The notes under the pieces were generated by a model, which ran no database searches, was not told the DNA's origin, and saw only the letters and a program-made list of their open reading frames with translations. Source: Mycobacterium gordonae (GTDB taxonomy: Bacteria > Actinomycetota > Actinomycetes > Mycobacteriales > Mycobacteriaceae). From it: 64,000 bases of DNA. Positions 17,155 to 25,808 of this stretch are shown here, piece by piece (the first letter of the stretch is position 1; the number at the start of each line of letters is the position of its first letter). A program made the position numbers and the translations under genes. Location: positions 4,000,739-4,064,738 of the forward strand of contig NZ_CP070973.1 in NCBI RefSeq assembly GCF_017086405.1, given 5' to 3'.

Positions 17155-18546
17155 ATGAGTGTCCACAGCTTGGACACCGACTACCTCGTCATCGGCGCCG
17201 GTGCCATGGGGATGGCGTTCAGCGACACCGTCCTCACCGAGTCGGAGGCGCGGGTCGTCATCGTCGACCGGGCCCATCAACCGGGGGGACACTGGACCAC
17301 CGCCTACCCGTTCGTACGTCTGCATCAGCCCTCGGCGTACTACGGCGTGAACTCACGGCCACTGGGCAATAACACCATCGACATCGTGGGCTGGAATCAG
17401 GGGCTCAACGAACTCGCGCCGGTCGGAGAGGTCTGCGCCTATTTCGACGCGGTCATGCAGCAGCAGTTCCTGCCGACGGGTCGCGTCGAGTACTTTCCGA
17501 TGTCGGAGTACCTCGGCGGCGGCCGGTTTCGCACCCTCTCCGGCGCCGAGTACGTCGTCAACGTCCGCCGGCGCGTCGTCGACTCCACCTACCTGCGTGC
17601 CATCGTCCCGTCCATGCGGCCGGCACCCTATGCCGTCGCCCCGGGGATCGACTGCATTCCCCCGAACGACCTGCCCAAGTTCGCCGCGCGGGACCGGTAC
17701 GTGATCGTCGGCGCGGGCAAGACAGGCATGGATGTGTGCCTGTGGTTGCTGCGGCACGACGTCGATCCCGACCGACTGACCTGGATCAAGCCGCGCGACT
17801 CCTGGCTGATGGACCGGGCAACCCTGCAGCCGGGCCCCACCTTCATCAAACGGTTCCGCGACAACTACGGCGCGACCCTGGAAGCGATCGAGGCCGCCAC
17901 CTCGATCGAGGACCTGTTCGACCGATTGGAAGCGGCCGGCACGTTGCTGCGCCTCGACCCCTCGGTCCGCCCCCGGATGTACCGCTGCGCGACTGTGTCA
18001 GAACCCGAGTTCGAGCAACTGCGCCGCATCGACGATGTGGTCAGGATGGGTCACGTCCAGCGCATCGAGCCGACCGCAATCGTGCTGGACGAGGGGTCCG
18101 TCACTACCTCGCCGTCGGCCCTTTACATCGACTGCACCGCTGACGGGGCACCCGAACGGCCCGCCGTACCGGTCTTCGATGGCGACCAACTGACCCTGCA
18201 GGCGGTGCGCGGCTGTCAGCAGGTGTTCAGCGCCGCGTTCATCGCCCACGTGGAGTTCGCCTACGACGGAGATGCGCTGAAAAACGAGCTCTGCGCACCG
18301 ATTCCGCACCCGGACCGTGATGTCGACTGGCTGCGCTTGACGCACTCGGACCTGCGTAATTTCGCACGTTGGCTCGATGATCCCGACCTGACGGACTGGC
18401 TCAGCTCAGCGCGGCTGAACCTGCTCGCCGAGCTGCTGCCACCGCTGTCGCACAAGCCGCGGCTGCGCGATCGAGTCGTGTCGATGTTCCAGAAGAAGTT
18501 GGACACGGCCAGCGAGCAGCTAGAAAAGCTGCTCAGTGACGCATGA
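17155..18546 (+). CDS. FAD/NAD(P)-binding oxidoreductase, flavin monooxygenase-like
   Basis: The 463-residue protein has an N-terminal FAD Rossmann motif (LVIGAGAMGMAFSDTV) followed by VDRAHQPGGHW. A second dinucleotide-binding motif in mid-protein (YVIVGAGKTGMDVCLWLL) is probably for NADPH. The two-Rossmann plan resembles class B flavin monooxygenases, but I do not see the FxGxxxHxxxW fingerprint, so the reaction is uncertain. The C-terminal tail is helical (MFQKKLDTASEQLEKLL). The gene diverges from the enoyl-CoA hydratase operon and is followed 12 bp later by the thioesterase-like gene, with which it likely forms an operon. Confidence 0.8.
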   Translation: MSVHSLDTDYLVIGAGAMGMAFSDTVLTESEARVVIVDRAHQPGGHWTTAYPFVRLHQPSAYYGVNSRPLGNNTIDIVGWNQGLNELAPVGEVCAYFDAVMQQQFLPTGRVEYFPMSEYLGGGRFRTLSGAEYVVNVRRRVVDSTYLRAIVPSMRPAPYAVAPGIDCIPPNDLPKFAARDRYVIVGAGKTGMDVCLWLLRHDVDPDRLTWIKPRDSWLMDRATLQPGPTFIKRFRDNYGATLEAIEAATSIEDLFDRLEAAGTLLRLDPSVRPRMYRCATVSEPEFEQLRRIDDVVRMGHVQRIEPTAIVLDEGSVTTSPSALYIDCTADGAPERPAVPVFDGDQLTLQAVRGCQQVFSAAFIAHVEFAYDGDALKNELCAPIPHPDRDVDWLRLTHSDLRNFARWLDDPDLTDWLSSARLNLLAELLPPLSHKPRLRDRVVSMFQKKLDTASEQLEKLLSDA

Positions 18547-18558
18547 AAAGGAGACCCC

Positions 18559-19314
18559 TTGCCGCACAACCATGAGGTCGACGCACCGCTTGTCGATGTT
18601 CCCGACGAGGGCTACGTCTACCAAACTGGTTGGCGGCTGGCCACCTCGGATATCGACGAGCAGCGCCGACTGCGCCTGGATGGCGTCGCCCGCTACATCC
18701 AGGAAGTGGGAGCCGAGCATCTGGCCGATGCGGAACTGGCCGAAGTTCACCCGCACTGGATCGTGCTGCGCACCGTGATCGACGTGTTGGAACCGATCGA
18801 AATCCCCAGTGACATCACCTTCCGCCGCTGGTGCGCGGGGCTGTCCAGTAGGTGGTGCGACATGCGGGTGCAGCTCGAGGGTGACCGGGGCGGCCGCATC
18901 GAGACGCAGGGCTTCTGGATCTGCATGAACAAGGACACCTTGACCCCGTCGCGGCTCACCGACCACTGCGTCGAACGCTTCGGCAGCACCACCGACAATC
19001 ACCGGCTCAAGTGGCGGCCGTGGGTGACAGAACACGTCCAAACCGGCACCGACACTCCATTTCCGCTGCGCCGCACAGACATCGACCTTTTCGAACACGT
19101 CAACAACACCATCTACTGGCACGGCGTGCACGAAATCCTGGCGCAGTTCCCCGAATTGGAGAACAACCCGTATCGGGCCGTGCTGGAGTACCGCAGCCCG
19201 ATCAAGTACGGCGAACCGTTGACCATCCGATCCGAACGCAGCGGCGACGCGGTGCGCATCGACTTCACCGTCGGCGAAGACGTGCGCGCGGTGGCCCTGG
19301 TGCGCAAGATTTAG
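18559..19314 (+). CDS. acyl-ACP thioesterase-like protein (double hot-dog)
   Basis: The 251-residue protein matches the acyl-ACP thioesterase (FatA/TesA-plant-like) family. The N-terminal hot-dog contains DEQRRLRLDGVARYIQEVG and RRWCAGLSSRWCDMRV. The C-terminal hot-dog contains RTDIDLFEHVNNTIYW, where Asp-x-x-x-His-x-Asn provides the catalytic-type residues. Such enzymes release fatty acids from acyl carrier protein; the mycobacterial homologue I recall is Rv2001. The TTG start is decided by AAGGAG five bases upstream. The stop overlaps the opposite-strand stop of the aldo/keto reductase pseudogene. Confidence 0.85.
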   Translation: MPHNHEVDAPLVDVPDEGYVYQTGWRLATSDIDEQRRLRLDGVARYIQEVGAEHLADAELAEVHPHWIVLRTVIDVLEPIEIPSDITFRRWCAGLSSRWCDMRVQLEGDRGGRIETQGFWICMNKDTLTPSRLTDHCVERFGSTTDNHRLKWRPWVTEHVQTGTDTPFPLRRTDIDLFEHVNNTIYWHGVHEILAQFPELENNPYRAVLEYRSPIKYGEPLTIRSERSGDAVRIDFTVGEDVRAVALVRKI

Positions 19315-20855
19315 TCGCGGTCAATCCATTGCAGCTGCGCGGCGCTGTGGTGCTCGCCTGCTGCCGGCGTCAGACGGTCGAGCCGGGCCATGTGCCCGGC
19401 GGACAGTTCGACGGCGTCGGCTCCGACGTTCTCCTCAAGGCGGACAACGCGCTTGGCGCCCGGGATGGGAACGATGGCAGGTCCTTAAGTTCGTAGGTGC
19501 AGTTACTTCGTGTTGTTACGTTGTGCTGTGACCCGGGTGGGTCGGGTGTGGCTGCATGTCTGGTTGCCGGCCTGGTGGTGCGGCTTGAAAGGACTGGCCG
19601 CACATCGAGGGCCGATTTCGCCGCCATCCACTCGCCGACGTGATCACCAGCATGCCCGGCATGGGATTTCGGCTCGGCGCCGAATTCCTGGCCGCGGTCG
19701 GTGATCCCGCCCCGATTGAATCGGCCGACCAACTCGCCGCCTGGGCCGGGCTGGCCCCAGTCTCGCGCGACTCGGGAAAACGCACCGGACGCCTGCACAC
19801 CCCGAAGCGCTACAGCCGCCGACTGCGCCGGGTCATGTACATGTCCGCGCTCACCGCAATCCGCTGCGACCCGCACTCGAAGGCCTACTACCAGCGCAAA
19901 CGGGACGAAGCCAAACGACCGATCCCGGCCACCATCTGCCTGGCGCGACGCCGCACCAACGTCCTCTACGCCCTCATCCGCGACAACCGCACCTGGCAAC
20001 CCGACTCACCCCCAATCACCGAATCGGCGGCTTGACATCGTCATTGAGAGTCCTTTCGCCAACAGCCACGCCAACGCGACCTGCGCCGGCGTGGCGCCGA
20101 CGTCGCCGGCGATAGCGCGCAATTCACCGGCGCTGCGCAGCTTGTGCTCGAAATTCCCGGCGGCGAAGCGCGGGTTCGTCACGCGGTAATCGGTGTCCGG
20201 AAGCCCTTCGGTGGACCGTATGGTCCCCGTGAGAAAGCCCCGTCCAAGCGGCGAGTAGGCGACGAACCCGATGCCCAGTTCGCGAAGAGCGGGCAGCACC
20301 GTGTCTTCGGGGTCGCGCGTCCATAACGAGTATTCGGATTGCACCGCGGTGATCGGGTGCACGGCGTGGGCGCGCCGGATGCCTGGGCGCCCACCTCCGG
20401 GAGAACGATGTACCGGATCTTGCCGACTCGCACCAATTCCGCGAGAGCTCCGACCGTGTCCTCGATCGGGGTGTCGCGGTCCAGGCGATGCTGGTAGTAG
20501 AGGTCGATGTGGTCGGTCTGCAGCCGTCACAATGACCCATCAAGTGCGGCAACGATATTGGCGGGACTGCTGTCGCGGCCGGTGCCGGCCGGTGTGCGAA
20601 ATCATGCCGGACTTGCTGGCCAGCACCAGCCGTCTCGGCGGCCGCGTAACGCGCGGGCGAGCAGCTCCTCGTTCATCTAGGGGGTTCATACACCTCTGCC
20701 GTGTCGATCAACGTCGCGCCGAGATCGAGGGCGCGGTGCACCGTGCGAATCGACTCGGCGTCGTCGCTACCGGCGCCGGCGTACGCCCCCGACATCCCCA
20801 TGGCGCCAAGTCCGAGTCGCCCGACTGTCAGATCTGCGAGCCGCGCTGGTCTCAT
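19311..20855 (-). pseudogene. aldo/keto reductase gene, multiply frameshifted and split by an IS110-family remnant
   Basis: The 5' part starts with ATG at 20855 and a good AKR N-terminus (LADLTVGRLGLGAMGMSGAY, LIDTAEVY). It then breaks in several frames: NEELLARALRGRR, TDHIDLYYQHR, VRVGKIRYIVL and HAVHPITAVQSEYSLW are each readable but in different frames. It runs intact through LGIGFVAYSPLGRGFLTG to VALAWLLAKG. There it is interrupted at 20050/20051. The missing C-terminus (AIVPIPGAKRVVRLEEN to QLQWIDRD) resumes at 19486-19311 on the far side of the insertion. Intact relatives are about 330-residue NADPH-dependent reductases with a Tyr-Lys active site. The gene is certainly non-functional. 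Confidence 0.9.
19487..20050 (+). mobile_element. IS110-family insertion remnant carrying only the C-terminal transposase domain
   Basis: About 564 bp interrupt the aldo/keto reductase gene, flanked on both sides by TCCTT (19482-19486 and 20051-20055). An open stretch from about 19589 to 20035 encodes the Transposase_20 domain of IS110/IS1111 elements: FRRHPLADVITSMPGMGFRL, LAAWAGLAPVSRDSGKR, RLHTPKRYSRRLRRVMY and AKRPIPATICLARRRTNVLY. The N-terminal RuvC-like DEDD domain is missing, as are several hundred bases expected of a full 1.2-1.5 kb element. The element is therefore an internal deletion derivative or decayed copy and cannot move by itself. TCCTT may be a target duplication or the recombination core. 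Confidence 0.85.
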
Positions 20856-20885
20856 GCCGTCATTGAGCCGGGTACCCTCGCGCTG

Positions 20886-22187
20886 ATGGACCATCGGGAT
20901 GCCACTCGACCGGCACGCAATGTCGCGGTGGACTTCCTGCGGGCATCAGGGGTGATCCTGATCGTGCTGGGGCATTGGCTGGCGTCGTCGGTGACCTACC
21001 GCGACGGACGCTTCGGCCGCCAGAATCCGCTTGTCGACCAGCCCTGGACGCAATGGTTGACGTGGGGTTTCCAAGCCGTTCCGACGTTTTTTATGGTCGC
21101 CGGGTATGCCACCGCGGTGTCGTGGGAGCACCGGCGCGGCCGCGACGACATCTCGCGCGAGGACTGGCTGCGGCACCGGCTGGCGCGGGTCCTGGGCCCC
21201 ACGGCGGTATACGTCGCAGTGATTCTGGGTGTAGTGGCCGTCCTGCGCATCACCGGTATGGCCGGCGCCGTGGTGCAGTATGCGGGTTGGGCCGTGGCCA
21301 TGCAGTTGTGGTTTCTCGCGGTTTACGTCGTAGTGGTGTCGTCGACACCCATCGCGCTTGCCGCGCAACGCCGTTGCGGCCTGTGGGCACCTGTCGCACT
21401 TGGCGTCGGGGCAGTTGTCGTCGACGTCGCCACCGTGGTGTACCACGTGCCACACGTCGGTCTGTTGAACTACCTGTTGTGCTGGGGAGCGTTCTATCAA
21501 CTCGGAATCGCTTGGCAGTCTGGCCAGTTGGCCGGACTCAGGCCTGTCGTGCTGGCCGCGGGTTCGGGAATCGCGCTGGCCCTGTTGGTCGGCCGGGGGC
21601 ATTACCCGGTGAGCATGATCGGCGTTCCCGGCCAGCAGGTGCAGAACACAACGCCACCAACTGTCGCGTTGCTGGCCTTCGGCTGCGCACAGATAGGGAT
21701 CGGCACGGCCCTGGTTCCAGCCCTCAACCGAGCCCTCCGACCCCCGCGATTGCGGCGGGTGGTGTCCATCGTCAACGACAACGTGATGGCGCTGTACCTG
21801 TGGCACATGGTGCCTGTCGTACTGGTAGCCGTCGTGGGCTACCCGGCTGGGCTGTTTCCGCAGCCAGCGGAGGGAACCGCGGCCTGGTGGCTCTTCCGCA
21901 TCGAGTGGATCGGCATCCTGGTCGTGGTCACGGCGGTCGAGATAGCGTTGTTGTTCTGGGGTCGACGATTGTTTGCCGCGCCCCTGCCCATGCTCACTGC
22001 GCCAGTCCCCGAAAGCTGGACCGCCCTGGTGCTGCTGACCGGAGCGGCCCTGACGACTTATGCCCTGGCATGCTTTGCCGCCGACGGCTTCGCCCCCGAC
22101 GGCCGGTTTCCATGGGTTCGTGCGCTGCTGTTATTTACCGGATCGGCACTGGTCGGCGTTAGGGCCAGAAGACCATTGCATCAGTGA
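20886..22187 (+). CDS. acyltransferase 3 family membrane protein
   Basis: The product is about 433 residues with around ten to twelve predicted transmembrane helices. It begins with RNVAVDFLRASGVILIVLGH, the usual helix 1 plus an R/H motif of acyltransferase family 3 (PF01757). A later helix FFMVAGYATAVSW is also typical. These enzymes transfer acyl groups to extracytoplasmic sugars or lipids; the substrate here is unknown. ATG at 20886 gives the normal start; the upstream in-frame extension runs antisense through the aldo/keto reductase pseudogene and is not credible. The 30-bp gap to that pseudogene must hold its promoter. Confidence 0.87.
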   Translation: MDHRDATRPARNVAVDFLRASGVILIVLGHWLASSVTYRDGRFGRQNPLVDQPWTQWLTWGFQAVPTFFMVAGYATAVSWEHRRGRDDISREDWLRHRLARVLGPTAVYVAVILGVVAVLRITGMAGAVVQYAGWAVAMQLWFLAVYVVVVSSTPIALAAQRRCGLWAPVALGVGAVVVDVATVVYHVPHVGLLNYLLCWGAFYQLGIAWQSGQLAGLRPVVLAAGSGIALALLVGRGHYPVSMIGVPGQQVQNTTPPTVALLAFGCAQIGIGTALVPALNRALRPPRLRRVVSIVNDNVMALYLWHMVPVVLVAVVGYPAGLFPQPAEGTAAWWLFRIEWIGILVVVTAVEIALLFWGRRLFAAPLPMLTAPVPESWTALVLLTGAALTTYALACFAADGFAPDGRFPWVRALLLFTGSALVGVRARRPLHQ

Positions 22188-22253
22188 CCTATGGCCCATC
22201 CGCGGACGTCGTCGGCTACCTAACCTCCGAGGCGAAGCGGAAGGAGCGGTGGC

Positions 22254-23036
22254 ATGGCGAACCGCAGTACGCATCTCGGAATCGTCGTGGGCGTGGACGG
22301 CTCGCCGGGTTCCGATATCGCGATCCAGTGGGCCGCCCACGACGCGGCGTTGCGCGACGTTCCGCTCACCCTGGTTCACGCCGCCCGGACACGCAGCCAG
22401 CGTGAGCGCGGACAACTCGTGCTCGACGAGGCCCTGCGGATCGTCGGCACACAGGTCCGCGTGCGGTGCGAAATGCCCTGCGCTACAGCAGTTTTTGCCT
22501 TGGCCGACCTGTCGGAGCATGCCGAGCTGGTGGTGGTGGGCTGCCTGGGCGCCGGCGCACCGCAGCGACGTCAGCTATGTTCGCTCAGCTCGACACTGAT
22601 CCACCACGCACGCTGCCCGGTCGTCGTCGTCCACGACGACGTCCGACTGACTTCAGAAAGCCTCGCGGCCCCGGTGCTGGTGGGCAACGACGGCTCGCCG
22701 GAAGCGCAATCGGCGATCGCGATCGCGTTCAACGAAGCCGCGATCCGGGGAGTGGGGCTCATTGCCGTGCAGGCACTCGACGACGAGGGCGCGGCGGAGT
22801 TGCTGGCCGGGTGGAGCGAACATTATCCGGATGTCGCGGTCCAACAGGCTGTCACACGCGACGATCCGACCCCCGAACTGGTGGATGGTGCCAGGACAGC
22901 GCAGCTCGTGGTGGTCGGCAGCGGTGGCAGCAGCGGGTTCGCCGAAATGCTGCCCGGTTCCGATGGCGCGGGTCTGGCGCTGTTGACGCACGTGCCGGTC
23001 ATCGTGGCCAGGGCACAGCTGGCCCGGGCTCGCTGA
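22254..23036 (+). CDS. tandem universal stress protein with degenerate nucleotide-binding motifs
   Basis: The 260-residue protein consists of two UspA domains (HLGIVVGVDGSPGSDIAIQW and APVLVGNDGSPEAQSAIAIA). It is shorter than the about 295-residue USPs elsewhere in the window. The ATP-binding G-x2-G-x9-G-S/T loop is lost in both domains: VVGCLGAGAPQRRQLCSLSS and VVGSGGSSGFAEMLPGSDGA lack the regular spacing. It probably does not bind ATP like Rv2623-type proteins. A clear GGAAGGAG precedes the ATG. It lies 66 bp after the acyltransferase and may be cotranscribed with it. No DosR-like box was seen upstream. Confidence 0.85.
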   Translation: MANRSTHLGIVVGVDGSPGSDIAIQWAAHDAALRDVPLTLVHAARTRSQRERGQLVLDEALRIVGTQVRVRCEMPCATAVFALADLSEHAELVVVGCLGAGAPQRRQLCSLSSTLIHHARCPVVVVHDDVRLTSESLAAPVLVGNDGSPEAQSAIAIAFNEAAIRGVGLIAVQALDDEGAAELLAGWSEHYPDVAVQQAVTRDDPTPELVDGARTAQLVVVGSGGSSGFAEMLPGSDGAGLALLTHVPVIVARAQLARAR

Positions 23037-23039
23037 GCG

Positions 23040-23864
23040 CTAACTCTGCAGAAACTCCAAGAGGTCGGCATTGATCGTGTCGGCGTGCGTGGTGATCATC
23101 CCGTGCGGCAGATCCTCGTAGGTCTTCAGAACTCCGTTGCGCAACAGCTTGGCTGACAACGGGCCTGCAGCCTGATAGGGCACGATCTGGTCATCCTTGC
23201 TGTGCATCACCAGTGTGGGCACGGCGATCTTCCCCAGCGCTGCGGTGAAGTCGGTTTGGGAGAATGCCACGATCCCTTCGTAGTGCGCCTTGGCGCCACC
23301 CATCATCCCCTGACGCCACCAGTTGGCGATGCTGGCTTCAGAGGACTGGACACCGGGCCGATTGAATCCGTAGAAGGGGCCCGATGGCAGCGCTCGGTAG
23401 AACTCGGAACGATTCGCGGCCAACTGTGCCTGCAAGTCGTCGAACACCTCCTTGGGCAGGCCGAGGGGGTTGGCCTCGGTCTTGACCATCAGCGGCGGAA
23501 CCGCGCTGATGAGAACAGCTTTCGCGGCACGGCTCTCGCCATGGCGGGCCAGATAGTGCACCACCTCGCCGCCTCCGGTCGAATGCCCGATATGCACCGC
23601 GTCGTGCAGATCCAGATGCTCCACCACCGCGGCGAGGTCGTCGGCGTAGTGATCCATGTCGTGTCCGTCGCCAACTTGGGCCGACCGCCCGTGTCCGCGC
23701 CGATCGTGGGCGATCACCCGGTAGCCGTGCCCCAGGAAGAACAACAGCTGAGCGTCCCAGTCGTCGGACGACAACGGCCAGCCGTGACTGAACACCAAAG
23801 GCCGACCAGACCCCCAGTCTTTGAAGAAGATTTCGACGCCATCGTTGGTGGTGATCGTGGGCAT
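23040..23864 (-). CDS. alpha/beta hydrolase, non-haem chloroperoxidase-like
   Basis: The 274-residue protein has the chloroperoxidase/esterase signature: FSHGWPLSSDDW for the oxyanion hole, IAHDRRGHGRSAQ, nucleophile Ser in HIGHSTGGGEVVHYLARHG, Asp in LVMHSKDDQIVPY and His in DLPHGMITTHAD. The family performs ester hydrolysis and, in vitro, perhydrolysis or halogenation. It is convergent with the USP gene (3 bp apart) and lies downstream of a tetR gene on the same strand. All triad residues are present. The natural substrate cannot be inferred. Confidence 0.9.
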   Translation of the reverse strand: MPTITTNDGVEIFFKDWGSGRPLVFSHGWPLSSDDWDAQLLFFLGHGYRVIAHDRRGHGRSAQVGDGHDMDHYADDLAAVVEHLDLHDAVHIGHSTGGGEVVHYLARHGESRAAKAVLISAVPPLMVKTEANPLGLPKEVFDDLQAQLAANRSEFYRALPSGPFYGFNRPGVQSSEASIANWWRQGMMGGAKAHYEGIVAFSQTDFTAALGKIAVPTLVMHSKDDQIVPYQAAGPLSAKLLRNGVLKTYEDLPHGMITTHADTINADLLEFLQS

Positions 23865-23931
23865 GCCCGATCCTTTCGACGCTCATGCGGGGCCTTGACT
23901 ATGTCACTTTTACCGACCATGCGCGCGACCG

Positions 23932-24570
23932 CTAATCGGCGGCGAAGTCCGGCAACAACCGCTGACAGACGGCGTGCGCCTCCTCGGCGGAGAGTCCGAA
24001 TAACCGCAACACGTTTTCGGTCGCCTTGTCCGCCGCCAGCGCGCCGTCACGCTCCGGGTCGTTGCGCAACAACGCACCGAGGCCCAGCAGCGCACCGCCG
24101 GCCATCGCCAATGCGAACTCGGGGTCGTCGGTGTCAAACCGCCCGGCCTCCGCGGCCGCCTTGATATCTCGCAGCGCGCGAGGCGCCAGACCCCGATCCG
24201 ACCATAACAACTCCACGCCGTTGGCCAGCAGGATCTCGCTCTCCCGCGGCCGCTGACGGAAAAGCCAGACGGTGAGCCGGAAGCTGGTTGCGAACGTCTC
24301 CGCCGGATCTTCAATCGCTTCGGTCAGCCGGTCAAGCAGCGCTCCGTGCGCATCCAGCACGTCGGCCACCGCAGCCTCGAAGAGCTGCTCTTTGCTCTCG
24401 AAGTGGTTGTAGAACGACCCCATTCCCACGTTTGCGGCTTGGGTGATCTCCAGCACGGGCACGTTGACCTTGCCCTCGGCGATCAGTCGTTGCGCGGCTT
24501 TGATGAGGGCCGAGCGGGTGCGATGCTTACGCCGCTCCAGGCGGCTGGGGCCCTCACCTGACATCGTCAC
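23932..24570 (-). CDS. TetR/AcrR family regulator, divergent from aromatic-degradation operon
   Basis: The product is about 212 residues with a TetR helix-turn-helix (HRTRSALIKAAQRLIAEGK, LEITQAANVGMGSFYNHFES) and a C-terminal helical domain ending LFGLSAEEAHAVCQRLL. GTG at 24570 and ATG at 24564 are both possible starts. A TCGTCA half-site lies across the start codon and matches the arms of the intergenic palindrome, consistent with autorepression. The gene is divergent from the dioxygenase-FAH-hydroxylase operon, so it is the probable local repressor released by an aromatic ligand. Confidence 0.9.
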   Translation of the reverse strand: MTMSGEGPSRLERRKHRTRSALIKAAQRLIAEGKVNVPVLEITQAANVGMGSFYNHFESKEQLFEAAVADVLDAHGALLDRLTEAIEDPAETFATSFRLTVWLFRQRPRESEILLANGVELLWSDRGLAPRALRDIKAAAEAGRFDTDDPEFALAMAGGALLGLGALLRNDPERDGALAADKATENVLRLFGLSAEEAHAVCQRLLPDFAAD

Positions 24571-24634
24571 TAGAGCAGTATGCCTCCGATTTGAGGAATT
24601 CGTCAGAACAGTTGACTTGCGACATCCAAGTATG

Positions 24635-24648
24635 TGACGATTTCGTCA
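24635..24648. promoter_or_regulatory. palindrome TGACGA-TT-TCGTCA, candidate TetR operator
   Basis: A perfect 6+2+6 inverted repeat lies 20 bp before the dioxygenase start. TCGTCA half-sites recur at 24600-24605 and 24564-24569. Three half-sites in about 85 bp between divergent genes suggest cooperative binding by the TetR protein and control of both directions. Confidence 0.6.
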
Positions 24649-24668
24649 GTTACTGATGAGAGACGGTG

Positions 24669-25808
24669 ATGAATGTGATCGGATCCCCCGCGGATGCGCA
24701 CCACGACTTGCACAGCGAGCAAGGTGGCCGCCCCGACGACCATTGCGGCCGATCCCGAAACCCGGTGATCAAAGTCGCCGACCTCGCGTGGCTGGAGTTC
24801 GAGAAGCCTGACCTCACCCGTTGCGAGGCGTTCGCGCAGGCATTCGGGTTCCAGACCGCCCATCGCGGAGCCGACGAGATCGCGCTACGCGGTACCGACG
24901 CGGGCGCGCCGTGCGTAATCGTGCGACGCGGCCGGCGCTCGCGATTCACCGCGGTGGCGTTCAGAGCCTGCGAAGAGGTGGACGTGCTGCGCCTTGCCGA
25001 TAAGTCCGGTGCCGCTACCCGTCCACTGCCGGAAGCCATCGGTGGGCTGTCGGTCGATCTGCGGGACCCCACGGGCACGCGGGTGCGGGTGGTTGCCGGT
25101 ATGCACGAACTGCCGGAATTGCCCGGTCAACAGCCGCCGATGTTCAACTTCGGCTCAAAAACTCTGCGAATCAACGACCCTCAGCGTCCGAGCCGGGCAC
25201 CGGCACAGGTGCAGCGACTGGGGCACCTGGTTATGCAGTCGACGAAGTATCTGCGATCGCTGAACTGGTACCTCGACAACCTCGGGATGATCGTCAGCGA
25301 TTTCCAGTACTTCGCAGGGCAGCGTGAGCGCGGCCCGACCATGAGCTTCATCCGATGCGATCGTGGGTCGACCCCGGCCGATCACCACACCCTGGCGTTG
25401 GCCTTGGGCCCCTCTAACCGCTACCTGCATTCGGCATATCAGGTCAGCGACCTCGATGCCTTGGCGGCCGGCGGCGAATACCTCAAAGATCGGGGCTATG
25501 TGCGCTCGTGGGGAATAGGGAGACACATTCAAGGCAGTCAAATCTTCGATTACTGGCGTGACCCGGACGGTTTCCTGGTCGAACACTTCACCGACGGCGA
25601 CATGTTCGACAACACCCTGGAACCGGGCTGGGCGCCGTTGACCGCTTCGGGTTTGGCCCAGTGGGGACCCCCCGCGACCCGAGACTTTCTCGGCACCGAC
25701 CCCAAATCAGCACGCCACGAGGTGGTTTCGATGATCGGTGCGCTCCGCCAAAGTAATGAGTTCGACTTCACCCGCCTGCGCGGCCTACTGAAAGTGCCTT
25801 CCGCATGA
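24669..25808 (+). CDS. type I extradiol ring-cleavage dioxygenase (VOC superfamily, BphC-like)
   Basis: The product is about 379 residues with two vicinal-oxygen-chelate domains. The C-terminal domain carries the Fe(II) 2-His-1-carboxylate ligands at about His187 (RLGHLVMQS), His240/241 (ADHHTLALAL) and Glu306 (DGFLVEHFTD). The conserved YWRDPDG precedes the Glu. Such enzymes cleave catechols or hydroxylated aromatics next to the diol. The N-terminal 30 residues are extra relative to the family core. ATG at 24669 is preceded by GAGAG; a GTG lies one codon earlier. Its TGA overlaps the next ATG by four bases, so it is coupled to the FAH-family gene. Substrate unknown. Confidence 0.88.
   Translation: MNVIGSPADAHHDLHSEQGGRPDDHCGRSRNPVIKVADLAWLEFEKPDLTRCEAFAQAFGFQTAHRGADEIALRGTDAGAPCVIVRRGRRSRFTAVAFRACEEVDVLRLADKSGAATRPLPEAIGGLSVDLRDPTGTRVRVVAGMHELPELPGQQPPMFNFGSKTLRINDPQRPSRAPAQVQRLGHLVMQSTKYLRSLNWYLDNLGMIVSDFQYFAGQRERGPTMSFIRCDRGSTPADHHTLALALGPSNRYLHSAYQVSDLDALAAGGEYLKDRGYVRSWGIGRHIQGSQIFDYWRDPDGFLVEHFTDGDMFDNTLEPGWAPLTASGLAQWGPPATRDFLGTDPKSARHEVVSMIGALRQSNEFDFTRLRGLLKVPSA

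Noticed and set aside
20271..20885. Upstream extension of the acyltransferase frame
   Set aside because: It runs antisense through the aldo/keto reductase pseudogene; the normal N-terminus starts at 20886.
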